Source of the DNA: Chthoniobacterales bacterium
Lineage (GTDB): Bacteria; Verrucomicrobiota; Verrucomicrobiia; Chthoniobacterales; DASVRZ01
Length of the DNA stretch: 64,000 nt
Direction of reading: 5' to 3'
NCBI GenBank assembly: GCA_039930045.1
Contig: JBDSQB010000015.1
Span: forward strand, 1-64,000
The stretch's first letter is position 1, and the number at the start of each line of letters is the position of its first letter. Under the pieces are notes generated by a model that saw only the letters and a list, made by a program, of their open reading frames with translations, ran no database searches and was not told the DNA's origin. Shown here one piece after another: positions 1-9,002 of this stretch. A program made the translations under genes and the position numbers.

Positions 1-3000
1 GCGCCGATCCCTACGCCGGCGGCACGGCCTACTCGCGCAGCGGGTCGACGGTCACGCCCCTGTCCGGCGACCGGGTGTTCCAGGTGAACATGACGGCATC
101 GACGACGCCCTATGCGCCCTTTGTGCACCCGGGCGCCTTGCACACGGAGGCCGACTTCGACCGCATGAAGGCCAAGATCGCCGCGGGCACCGCGCCGTGG
201 AAAACCAGCTATGACCAGCTTACGGGCGCCCGCTTCGCGTCAACGGGCTGGGGGCCCACGCCGGCCCAGTATATCAATCGAGGCGGCACAGCGGCCGACA
301 ACTACACCCGCGCCCAGTGGGACGCGCAGTCACTCTACGAACTCTCCCTGCGCTGGAAACTCACCGGCGACGTGGCCTATGCAAACCAAGCCGTGTGGAT
401 CGCCAACGCTTGGTCGGGCACGCTTCTCGGCATCACGGGCGACAGCAATCAATCCCTCGCCTCCGGCATCTGCGGTTATCTCTTCGCCACCGGCGGCGAA
501 ATCCTCAGCACCTACCCCGGCTGGCCTGCGGCGCAAAAGCAGGCCTACAAGGATATGATGATGCGCGTGTTCTACATCGCGAACGAAGAGTATCTTTGGT
601 ATCACTTCGGCACGCCCGTGAACGCTGGCGGCAACACGCACTACCGGCTGAACTGGGACGCGGACAACCTGGCCTCGATGGCCGCCATCGGCATCCTTTG
701 CGACAACCGGGCGGTTTACCAGCAGGCTGTGGACTACTTCAAATTCGGCTCGGGCAACGGACGCGTGGAACGCGCGGCGTGGTACATCCACCCCGACGGC
801 ACCTCGCAGACCGAGGAGAGCGGGCGCGACCAGTTCCACAATGAGGGCGGCTGGTATTCGATGGGGCTGCTTTGCCAGATGGCGTGGAACCAGGGCGACG
901 ACCTCTTCGGCTACGACAACAACCGGGTGCTGCGCGCCTACGAATACATCGCGAAATACAACCTCGGCAACGATGACGTGTCCTGGGTCTATCACAGCAA
1001 CACCGATACCGCCACCAACGAGACGCTCTCGAGCACCGGCCGATGGGTGGGCAACTACCCCGCCTGGGAGCTGGTTTACAACCACTACGCAAACGTCCAA
1101 GGTGTCGCCGCGCCGTGGAGCAAGATCGCGATGAACGTGATCCGGCCCGAGGGGTTCCCCACGCTCACCAGCCCTGCCTCCGCAGCGGATTCCCTCGGCC
1201 TCGGCAGCCTCACTTACGCACGGGACGACACGACCACCAGCGCCGCGCCCAGCGGCCTGCTCGCGCAATGGAGCAAGAACCAGCTCATTCTGAATTGGTG
1301 GGGCAGCCCCACCGCGACGAGCTACCAGATTCAGAGAACCGCCAGCGGTGCCAGCGCCGCCGGTCCCTACGCGACGCTCGGCACAGCCGTCGAACCCAAC
1401 CTCAATTTCACGGACACCACGGTGGTGAACGGCGGCAGCTATTACTACAAAGTCGTCGCCATTACTCCGACGGGCAACCTCGAGAGCCCCCCGCTGCTCG
1501 CGAACCAGGCGCTCGTTGCCAGCTACAGCTTCGAAGGAAATACGAACGACGGCACCGGCACCCGCCACGCGACCGCCGGGGGCGGTGTCACCGCCCCCGG
1601 CTACGCCGCCGGCTTCGGCGGCGGGCAGGCGATTTCGCTCAACGGCACCGACCAATACGTCCAGCTCCCGGTCAACTCCGGCCTCTCCCGCGACGTCACC
1701 CTCGCCGGCTGGGTCTATTGGAACGGCGGCAACGCCAACCAGCGCGTGTTCGATTTCGGCAGCGAAATCGAGAAGTTCATGATGCTCACCGTCAAAAACG
1801 GCAGCGGCAAATTGCAATTTCAGATGACGACTTCCCGCGTCAACAACGGCACGATCACCCTCGTCGGCCCTACGATGCCGACCGCCACCTGGACGCACCT
1901 CGCCGTCACCTTCAACGGCGAAACCGCCACCCTTTACGTGAATGGCAAGCCCGTCGCGTCCGGCTCCTCGCCCCGGCTCGCCCCGATGTTCAGCCAGCCC
2001 TTCTGCTACCTCGGCCGTAGCATGTGGAACCCCGACGCCTACTTCAGCGGGCGCATCGACAACTTCCGCATCGCCAATTACGGCATGACCGGAAAGGAAA
2101 TCTACAACCTCTGGGGCCAGGGAGGTGCCAACGCCGCTCCCGTCTTCACCGCCAACCCGATCAAGCCCGTCGATGCCACGCAGGGCATCAATTACAGCGG
2201 CTCCGCGCAGACGCTCGCCAGCCTGGCCACTGATGCCAATGGCGGCACGCTCACCTACTCCAAAGTCACCGGCCCCGCGTGGCTCACGGTCGCCAGCAAC
2301 GGCGCACTCAGCGGTACGCCTGCGAACGGCGATGTGGGTGTAAACGCCTTTGTTGTCCGCGTGACCGACTCCTCCGGCGCCACCGACGACGCTAACCTCT
2401 ATATCACCGTCGCCAACGTGAACGACGCTCCGACTTGGAGCACGAACCCCATCTACAAGCTCTCCGTCACGCAGAACATCGCCTACATTGGAACGCTGGC
2501 GAACGACGCTTCCGATGTTGATGTCGGCGACACGATCTCCTTCAGCAAGGTCAGCGGCCCCGCGTGGCTGGCGGTCGCCGCCAACGGCACGCTCTCCGGC
2601 ACGCCCGCCGCGGCCAACGTCGGGGTGAACAGCTTCGTCGTGCGCGCAACCGACTCCTCCGGCGCCTTCAACGACGCGACCCTCACGATCTCGGTCCTCG
2701 CGCCCGCCCTGCAAACGCGTTTCCTCCTCGACGGCTCTGCATCCGACAGTCTGGGCGCGACCACCGCGACCCTGACAGGCACCCCGTCGTATGGGACCGG
2801 TGTGTTCAACCAATCGCTCCTTCTCGACGGCACCACCAATTATGTGACCCTCGGAACGCTTTCCGGGATGACCTACAACGACTTCACGGTTGCCACCTGG
2901 GTTTATTGGAATGGCGGGAACGCCCCGCAGCGCATCTTCGATTTCGGCAGCGGCACCGACGAATACATCTATCTCACGCCCTCCAACGGCTCGAACATGC

Positions 3001-6000
3001 GTTTCCTCATCCGGGAAAACGGCGTGGACCAATACGTGGACACCGCCCCGCTACCGAAGAACCAATGGGTGCATGTCGCGGTGACCCTTAACGGCAGCAC
3101 CGCCACCATTTACGTGAACGGCGTGGCCAAGGCGTCCAACAGCGCCGTCACCAACGAGCCGGCCAACATCAGCCTGACGCTGAACTACATCGGCAAAAGC
3201 CAGTATGCGTCCGACCCGCTTCTCAATGGCCAGATCGATGACTTCCGCCTCTACAATTACGCGCTCAGCGCCTCGGAAGTCACCGCGCTGCTGAGCGGCG
3301 TCCCCGCCATTATGCCGACGGGCGTCCTCGCCGTTCCTGCGTCCAGCAAGATCACGCTGACCTGGAACACGAGCGCCACGGCGCAGAGCTATAGCGTCAA
3401 GCGCGGCACCACCAGCGGCGGCCCCTACACGACGATCGCCTCGGGCCTCACCGCCACCAACTACACCGACACCAGCGGGCTCTCCATCGGTGTCACCTAC
3501 TACTACGTGGTCTCCGCCACCAATACCCTTGGGGAAAGTGCCAATTCAGACGAGGACAGCGTCGTCCTTTCTGATCTCATTGCCTACCTCAAGTTGGATG
3601 AGACCTCCGGCACCACCGCCGCCGATTCCAGTGGCAACGGTTTCGACGCCACTCTCGTCAACACCCCGACACGGATCTCCGGCCTCTACGGGAACGCGGT
3701 CAACCTGGCCTCCGGGTCGAGCCAGTATGCGACGCTGCCCGCCGGAGTGATGAACGGTCAGACTGATTTCACCCTCTCGGCCTGGGTAAAACTCGGCAGC
3801 ATTTCGACCTGGGCGCGGATCTTCGACTTCGGGACGGGAACGACGAACTACATGTTCCTTTGCCCCGCGCCTTCGACCGCGAACAAAATGCGCTTCGCCA
3901 TCCGCACGCCATCGGTGACGGAGCAACAGATCAACAGCGGCACCATCGTGACCACGACCGGGGTCTGGACCCATGTGGCGGTGACCCTCTCCGGGTCCGT
4001 GGGCACGCTCTACATCAACGGCGTGGTCGCCGGGACGAACTCGGCGATGACGCTCACCCCGTCGAGCCTCGGGTCCACCACGCTAAATTACATCGGCAAA
4101 TCACAGTTCAACGACCCGTATCTCAACGGTGCGGTCGATGAGTTCCGCATCTACAACCGCGCGCTCACCGCGGCGGAAGTTCTCGCCCAAGCCACTCCCG
4201 CTCCCACCGTTCCCGCGGCACTCACCGCGACGGGCAATGACGGCTACGTGACCTTGAGCTGGCCTCAAGCCGACGCCGCCACCTCCTACACCGTCAAACG
4301 CGCCACCGTCAGCGGCGGACCTTACGCCACAGTCACCAACGGCTCGGCGGTGACCGCCACCACCTTCCTCGACACTGGTCTGACCAACGGCAGCACCTAT
4401 TACTACGTGGTCAGCGCCAACAACTGGCTCGGCTCAAGCGCCGATTCCACGGAAGCGTTTGGCATCCCCTACGCGATTTCCTGGAGCGGTCAGGATATCG
4501 GCGCCGTGGCCGCCGCTGGAAGCAGCAGTTACGCGACCGGCACCTACACGGTGATCGGCTCCGGAGCCGATATCTGGAGCACGCTGGATGAGTTTTACTT
4601 CCGCAGCGTGCTGGTCGGTGGCGACTGCAGCCTCACCGCCCGGGTGGTGAGCGTGCAAAACACCAATGCCTGGGCCAAGGCCGGCGTGATGGTTCGAAGC
4701 TCGCTGGCGGCCAACGCCTCGAACGCCGCCGTCCTGCTCACCCCGACGACCACCAACGGAGTCACATGGCAGACGCGGACGACCGACGGTGGAACCTCCG
4801 CCAGCAGCAACACCACCGGCATTGCCCCTCCTTATTGGGTGCGCGTCGTGCGCGCCGGCAACACGCTCCAAGGCTACCGCTCGGCGGACGGATCGACCTG
4901 GGTTTCCACCGGCAGCGCGACGATCACCCTGGGCACCAACGTCTATATCGGGCTGGCGGTGACCAGCCACCTCGATGGCACTCCCTGCACGGCGACGTTT
5001 GACAATGTCACCCTCGTCTCGCTCCCCGTCGCTCCCGCCGCCCTCACCGCCACCGCCGGCTACCAGGCCGCGTCACTCGGCTGGACGGCTTCCGACGGCG
5101 CGACTTCCTACAACATTAAACGCGCGCTCGTCAGCGGAGGACCTTACACGGTTCTGGCCACGGGGGTAAGTGCCCTCAGTTACGCGGACGCCAACCTCAC
5201 CGCCGGCACGACGTATTATTATGTGGTGTCGCCCGTAAACGCGGCCGGCGAAGGTCTTGATTCCCCCGAGGCATCCGTCATCCCGCTAACCCCCGGCACG
5301 ACGGTCACCTTCAACTCCGCCTCCGCGCAGGATGGCTATGTGCGCGAGTCGAGCGAGACGAGCAACGCGGGGGGCACGATCACATCAACCAGCCTGCGCA
5401 TCGGCGACGACTCGTCGGACCGGCAATACAAGACGATCGTCTCCTTCGATACCTCCTCGATTCCAGATGACGCCACCATCATCTCGGCGACCCTGAAGAT
5501 GCGGCGCTCCGGAGGCAGCGGAACCAATCCCTTCACCACCCACGGAACCTGTTACGTCGATGTCAAATCAGGCTCCGGTTACTCCGCAAGCACCACCTTG
5601 CAGATCGGCGATTTCGAAGCCACGGCCGATGTCGCGACGGTGGCTACGATGAGCAATGCGGCGAGCACCGGCGCCTGGTCCACCGGCAGCCTGAATCAAG
5701 CGGGACGGGGATTGATCAACAAGACCGGCACCACGCAATGCCGCGTCTATTTCACCCTCGATGATAACGACGACCGAGGGAATGACTACGTCAGCTTCAA
5801 CTCCGGCGAGGATTCCGCCAGCGGTTATGCGCCGGTGCTGGAGGTGACCTACAATCAGGACGCTCCCGGCATGCAGCCCAACGTCAGCCTGCATTTCAAC
5901 GAGACCACGGGCACGACGGCGGCGGATTCATCGGGCAACGGTTGGAACGGAACGCTGGTGAACGGCCCCGCCTGGACGACCGGAAAATTCGCCAACGCCG

Positions 6001-7124
6001 TCAGCCTCGATGGCACCAATGATCACGTAACCCTACCGGCCGGCGTCGTCAGCAGTCTCAACGATTGCACGATTTCCGCCTGGGTGAAGCTGAACAGCGT
6101 GACCGCCTGGACGCGCATCTTCGACTTCGGCACCGGCACGGCGAACTACATGTTACTGACGCCCACCAACGGCTCCGGCGTCCGTTTCGCGATTAAGACG
6201 ACCCCTTCCGCCGAACAAGTGATCACCGGCAACACCGCGATCGCCGCCGGCGCTTGGACGCACGTGGCGGTGGTCTTGTCCGGCTCGACCGGGACTCTCT
6301 ACGTCAACGGCGTCTCCGTCGGGACCAACACGGCCATGACGCTCAGGCCCTCCAGTCTCGGTGCCACGACCTTGAATTACCTCGGTCGATCACAGTTCTC
6401 CGCCGACCCGTATCTCAACGGCGTGATCGATGAATTCCAGATCCACGGCTACGCGATGAGCGTGTCCGAGATCACCGCGCTGGCCACGCCCCCCGCGGCT
6501 CCCACCGGAGTCATTGCCACGGCGGGCGACGCCCTGGTCGCAACGATTTGGAATGCCTCGACGCGCGCCACCGGCTACAACGTCAAGTGCGCCACCACCA
6601 GCGGCGGTCCCTATACGACCGCGGCCGCCGGCGTGACGACGACTGCGTTCAGCGACTCCGGACTGACCAATGGCACGACCTATTATTATGTCGTCAGCGC
6701 GCTCAATGCCATCGGTGAGAGCGCCAATTCAGCGGAAACCAGCGCACGGCCGCTCTCTGCCGTGCAGACGTGGCGGCAAACCTATTTCGGCATGATCGAC
6801 AGCGTCAGCACCGCCGCCGACACGGCCGACCCGGATGGCGACGGCTGGACCAACGCCCAGGAGTTCCTCACCGGCACCGATCCCACGAACGCCACCAGCA
6901 CGCTGAAAATCAGCGAACTCCAAGTGAGCGGCAACGACTTCGTGGTAAGCTTTCCGTCCGTATCCGGAAAAACCTACCGCGTGGAGCGCTCCGACACGCT
7001 GCAAGCCGGCTCATGGACCACCCTGCTGAACAACATCGCCGGAACGGGCGGCGTCGTGCAGATCACCGACGCTGGCGGGGCCACGCAGAGCAAACATTTT
7101 TACCGAGTCGTCCTTCTTCCATAA
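1..7124 (+). CDS. Giant secreted modular protein with alginate-lyase-like domain (5' end outside window)
   Basis: The frame is open to the window edge (first full codon at 3), so the true start lies upstream; a GTG at 75 would give 2349 residues but is not convincing. Numbered from 75, an alginate-lyase/heparinase-type alpha-toroid lies at about 18-384. It is followed by FN3 (392-476), LamG (479-686), two cadherin-like/putative-Ig repeats (687-876), LamG (880-1076), FN3, LamG (1168-1374), FN3, a DUF1349-like beta-sandwich (1468-1653), FN3, a DNRLRE-like region (1741-1929), LamG (1936-2139) and FN3. Near the C-terminus is a thrombospondin-3/EF-hand-like segment, DPDGDGWTNAQEF, then a short beta-rich tail. 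The residues encoded before 75 (DPYAGGTAY) look like the end of another beta-sandwich domain. Probably an exported polysaccharide lyase with many glycan-binding modules; the substrate is not determinable. Leads the carbohydrate island. Confidence 0.85.
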   Translation, partial: ADPYAGGTAYSRSGSTVTPLSGDRVFQVNMTASTTPYAPFVHPGALHTEADFDRMKAKIAAGTAPWKTSYDQLTGARFASTGWGPTPAQYINRGGTAADNYTRAQWDAQSLYELSLRWKLTGDVAYANQAVWIANAWSGTLLGITGDSNQSLASGICGYLFATGGEILSTYPGWPAAQKQAYKDMMMRVFYIANEEYLWYHFGTPVNAGGNTHYRLNWDADNLASMAAIGILCDNRAVYQQAVDYFKFGSGNGRVERAAWYIHPDGTSQTEESGRDQFHNEGGWYSMGLLCQMAWNQGDDLFGYDNNRVLRAYEYIAKYNLGNDDVSWVYHSNTDTATNETLSSTGRWVGNYPAWELVYNHYANVQGVAAPWSKIAMNVIRPEGFPTLTSPASAADSLGLGSLTYARDDTTTSAAPSGLLAQWSKNQLILNWWGSPTATSYQIQRTASGASAAGPYATLGTAVEPNLNFTDTTVVNGGSYYYKVVAITPTGNLESPPLLANQALVASYSFEGNTNDGTGTRHATAGGGVTAPGYAAGFGGGQAISLNGTDQYVQLPVNSGLSRDVTLAGWVYWNGGNANQRVFDFGSEIEKFMMLTVKNGSGKLQFQMTTSRVNNGTITLVGPTMPTATWTHLAVTFNGETATLYVNGKPVASGSSPRLAPMFSQPFCYLGRSMWNPDAYFSGRIDNFRIANYGMTGKEIYNLWGQGGANAAPVFTANPIKPVDATQGINYSGSAQTLASLATDANGGTLTYSKVTGPAWLTVASNGALSGTPANGDVGVNAFVVRVTDSSGATDDANLYITVANVNDAPTWSTNPIYKLSVTQNIAYIGTLANDASDVDVGDTISFSKVSGPAWLAVAANGTLSGTPAAANVGVNSFVVRATDSSGAFNDATLTISVLAPALQTRFLLDGSASDSLGATTATLTGTPSYGTGVFNQSLLLDGTTNYVTLGTLSGMTYNDFTVATWVYWNGGNAPQRIFDFGSGTDEYIYLTPSNGSNMRFLIRENGVDQYVDTAPLPKNQWVHVAVTLNGSTATIYVNGVAKASNSAVTNEPANISLTLNYIGKSQYASDPLLNGQIDDFRLYNYALSASEVTALLSGVPAIMPTGVLAVPASSKITLTWNTSATAQSYSVKRGTTSGGPYTTIASGLTATNYTDTSGLSIGVTYYYVVSATNTLGESANSDEDSVVLSDLIAYLKLDETSGTTAADSSGNGFDATLVNTPTRISGLYGNAVNLASGSSQYATLPAGVMNGQTDFTLSAWVKLGSISTWARIFDFGTGTTNYMFLCPAPSTANKMRFAIRTPSVTEQQINSGTIVTTTGVWTHVAVTLSGSVGTLYINGVVAGTNSAMTLTPSSLGSTTLNYIGKSQFNDPYLNGAVDEFRIYNRALTAAEVLAQATPAPTVPAALTATGNDGYVTLSWPQADAATSYTVKRATVSGGPYATVTNGSAVTATTFLDTGLTNGSTYYYVVSANNWLGSSADSTEAFGIPYAISWSGQDIGAVAAAGSSSYATGTYTVIGSGADIWSTLDEFYFRSVLVGGDCSLTARVVSVQNTNAWAKAGVMVRSSLAANASNAAVLLTPTTTNGVTWQTRTTDGGTSASSNTTGIAPPYWVRVVRAGNTLQGYRSADGSTWVSTGSATITLGTNVYIGLAVTSHLDGTPCTATFDNVTLVSLPVAPAALTATAGYQAASLGWTASDGATSYNIKRALVSGGPYTVLATGVSALSYADANLTAGTTYYYVVSPVNAAGEGLDSPEASVIPLTPGTTVTFNSASAQDGYVRESSETSNAGGTITSTSLRIGDDSSDRQYKTIVSFDTSSIPDDATIISATLKMRRSGGSGTNPFTTHGTCYVDVKSGSGYSASTTLQIGDFEATADVATVATMSNAASTGAWSTGSLNQAGRGLINKTGTTQCRVYFTLDDNDDRGNDYVSFNSGEDSASGYAPVLEVTYNQDAPGMQPNVSLHFNETTGTTAADSSGNGWNGTLVNGPAWTTGKFANAVSLDGTNDHVTLPAGVVSSLNDCTISAWVKLNSVTAWTRIFDFGTGTANYMLLTPTNGSGVRFAIKTTPSAEQVITGNTAIAAGAWTHVAVVLSGSTGTLYVNGVSVGTNTAMTLRPSSLGATTLNYLGRSQFSADPYLNGVIDEFQIHGYAMSVSEITALATPPAAPTGVIATAGDALVATIWNASTRATGYNVKCATTSGGPYTTAAAGVTTTAFSDSGLTNGTTYYYVVSALNAIGESANSAETSARPLSAVQTWRQTYFGMIDSVSTAADTADPDGDGWTNAQEFLTGTDPTNATSTLKISELQVSGNDFVVSFPSVSGKTYRVERSDTLQAGSWTTLLNNIAGTGGVVQITDAGGATQSKHFYRVVLLP

Positions 7125-7127
7125 TCT

Positions 7128-7490
7128 ATGAAACTCATTTGCCCGCATTGCACTCAGAACCTCGAAGTCGCCGACGAATGGGCGGGCCACGCCGTGGATT
7201 GCCCGAGCTGCCAGCAGGTGCTCACCGTGCCAGCCGTGGGAGAGGCGATTCCGCTTCGCTGCGGCAGCCCCGAAGCCTCCGACGCCCACGCTACGCCGTT
7301 CCGTGCCGGGCACTTCCTCGCCGTCGAAGCCGCCGCAGCGAAGCGGGGGTGGGGGATTTGGGGGATTTCTGCTGATGATCTCATTCTCGCGGACGGAGAG
7401 TTCGGTTACCGCATTCGCGCCTACAACACCGGAGGCTACTCTGCCTACTCGAACGTCGCTCCGGGCGCGCCCGCGCCGCAGACCAAATGA
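7128..7490 (+). CDS. Chimeric small ORF: zinc-ribbon N-terminus joined to an FN3-type tail (probable scar)
   Basis: Residues 1-37 form a zinc ribbon with two CxxC pairs (CPHC and CPSC), a common N-terminal module in verrucomicrobial proteins. The last 30 residues (ending around GYRIRAYNTGGYSAYSN) look like the final strands of a fibronectin type III domain and do not belong with a zinc ribbon. The two parts are joined across a 96-base inverted-repeat element (7251-7346) and a G-rich stretch. It starts three bases after the giant protein's stop. I read it as a recombination or insertion scar that happens to stay open, not as a conserved gene. Translation is possible, function unknown. Confidence 0.45.
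   Translation: MKLICPHCTQNLEVADEWAGHAVDCPSCQQVLTVPAVGEAIPLRCGSPEASDAHATPFRAGHFLAVEAAAAKRGWGIWGISADDLILADGEFGYRIRAYNTGGYSAYSNVAPGAPAPQTK
7251..7346. repeat. REP/REPIN-like inverted repeat, two 15-bp arms
   Basis: CCGCTTCGCTGCGGC at 7251-7265 is the exact reverse complement of 7332-7346, with a 66-bp spacer. Each arm can itself fold (CCGC pairs with GCGG around a 6-base loop), so the whole resembles two inverted REP units. A G-rich stretch follows (7345-7368). I saw no second copy in this window, so its dispersed nature is inferred. Confidence 0.45.
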
Positions 7491-7546
7491 GCCGCGCGCC
7501 CCGCATGACCGCCACCACCATCCACCAACGCCCGTAAGCAATCCCC

Positions 7547-8995
7547 ATGGACACCTCTTCTGCTCACCCGCATCACCACGAAACCGCGCTGAAGGATCGC
7601 GTGCCGCTGCGCGAAAAAATAGGCCTCGGCTGCGGCCGCATGGTCGTCGAAGGCACCCACGGCTCCCAATACGTCCTCGCGAATCCGATCTACAACATGA
7701 CGATGGGCATGAGCCCCGCGTTGCTCAGCCTGATCGACTTCATCAAGCGCATCTGGGACGCGATGATCGACCCGGTCATCGGTCAATTCTCCGATAATTT
7801 TCGCTCCCGCTGGGGCCGGCGCCTTCCGTTGATGGCCGTCTCACTCGTGCCGTTGACGTTGCTTTTTGCCGCGTTGTGGTGGTTTCCCCGCGACGCCTCG
7901 GGCACAGGGCTCTTCTGGCATCTGCTGATCGTCTCCCTGGCCTTCTATGCCTGCTACGCGCTGTTCTCGATGCCGTTGAACGGACTGCTGCTGGAAGCGA
8001 CCGACGATTATCACGAGCGCAGCCGCATCGTAGGCGTGTCGCTCGCCTTCGGGTTCGTCATCCAGATCGGCAGCCAGTGGCTGCCGTGGCTCGTTTATCA
8101 ATTTCACAATTCCGCGACCGGCGCAGCCGATCCCATCACCGGCATCCGCTGGGTCTCGGCGGGTTGTGTCGTCTTTTTTGTCGCGCTTGGCCTCGTGCCG
8201 CTCCTGCTCTGCCGCGAGCGCAACTACCACCGCGTGGCCGCCCGTCAGGAAAAAATCGCGCTCCTGGCCAGCCTCCGTGCTGTCTGGCACAACAGCCAGT
8301 TCATGACTGTGCTCTGGGCGCGGTTCATCTTCTGTTTCTGCTTCAGCCTCGTCGGCATCATGTCGAGCTACATGAACGTCTATTACGTCTTCGGCGGCGA
8401 CAAGCAGGCCGCGTTCTCCGCACTGCGTTTCATCGGCTCGTCCTATCACGTCGCCGCGCTGCTCACCTCGCTTTTCTTTTTTCCGTGGCTCGCCCGCCGC
8501 ATCGGGAAAAAGGCCGCGCTGCAAACCGCCGCCGGGCTGCTCATCGTCGGCTGCGTCTGCAAACTCTTCCTCTACATCCCCGGCCAGCCGTGGTGGCAGC
8601 TCATCGTCCTCTCGTTCAACGGCGTAGCCAACGCCGGCTTCACGCTCATCCCCACTTCAATGATCGCCGACCTCGCCGATGAGGACGAATACGCCACCGG
8701 CCTGCGCCGCGAGGCTGTCTTCGGCTCGCTGCTCGCCTGGTTCGAGAAAGCGGGCAGTTCCCTTGGCGGCCTCATCTCAGGCCTCCTCCTCGTCTGGATC
8801 GGCTTCAACGCCAAATCCACCGGCGGCGTCCAAACGCCTCACACCTTGGAATTGATGAAGTTCAGCTACTTCGCCGCGCCCGCCATCGGCGCCGTGACCG
8901 CGCTAGTTCTCCTCCGCCGCTACACCCTCACCGAGGCGCGCGCCTACGAAATCGAAGCCGCGCTCAAACAACGCCGCGCCTCTGCCGCGCAATAA
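7547..8995 (+). CDS. GPH-family sugar:cation symporter (MFS)
   Basis: A 482-residue polytopic membrane protein of the glycoside-pentoside-hexuronide:cation symporter family (MelB/YicJ type). The family signature after TM2 is clear: DPVIGQFSDNFRSRWGRRLP places the conserved Asp and the RWGRR loop at about residues 75-90. About twelve hydrophobic segments follow. The cytosolic N-terminus is His-rich (HPHHH). In this island, which has no SusC/SusD pair, it is the only visible importer and probably takes up mono- or oligosaccharides or uronates released by the neighbouring enzymes. The family is certain; the substrate is inferred from context only. The start ATG is 56 bp after the preceding ORF, and GH28 follows after 7 bp. 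Confidence 0.88.
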   Translation: MDTSSAHPHHHETALKDRVPLREKIGLGCGRMVVEGTHGSQYVLANPIYNMTMGMSPALLSLIDFIKRIWDAMIDPVIGQFSDNFRSRWGRRLPLMAVSLVPLTLLFAALWWFPRDASGTGLFWHLLIVSLAFYACYALFSMPLNGLLLEATDDYHERSRIVGVSLAFGFVIQIGSQWLPWLVYQFHNSATGAADPITGIRWVSAGCVVFFVALGLVPLLLCRERNYHRVAARQEKIALLASLRAVWHNSQFMTVLWARFIFCFCFSLVGIMSSYMNVYYVFGGDKQAAFSALRFIGSSYHVAALLTSLFFFPWLARRIGKKAALQTAAGLLIVGCVCKLFLYIPGQPWWQLIVLSFNGVANAGFTLIPTSMIADLADEDEYATGLRREAVFGSLLAWFEKAGSSLGGLISGLLLVWIGFNAKSTGGVQTPHTLELMKFSYFAAPAIGAVTALVLLRRYTLTEARAYEIEAALKQRRASAAQ

Positions 8996-9002
8996 AAATC
9001 CC

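Noticed and set aside
330-3032. 900-codon open frame on the minus strand inside the giant protein gene
   Set aside because: It is antisense to a gene with clear domain structure, has no family-like sequence and results from the high-GC, repeat-rich coding strand.
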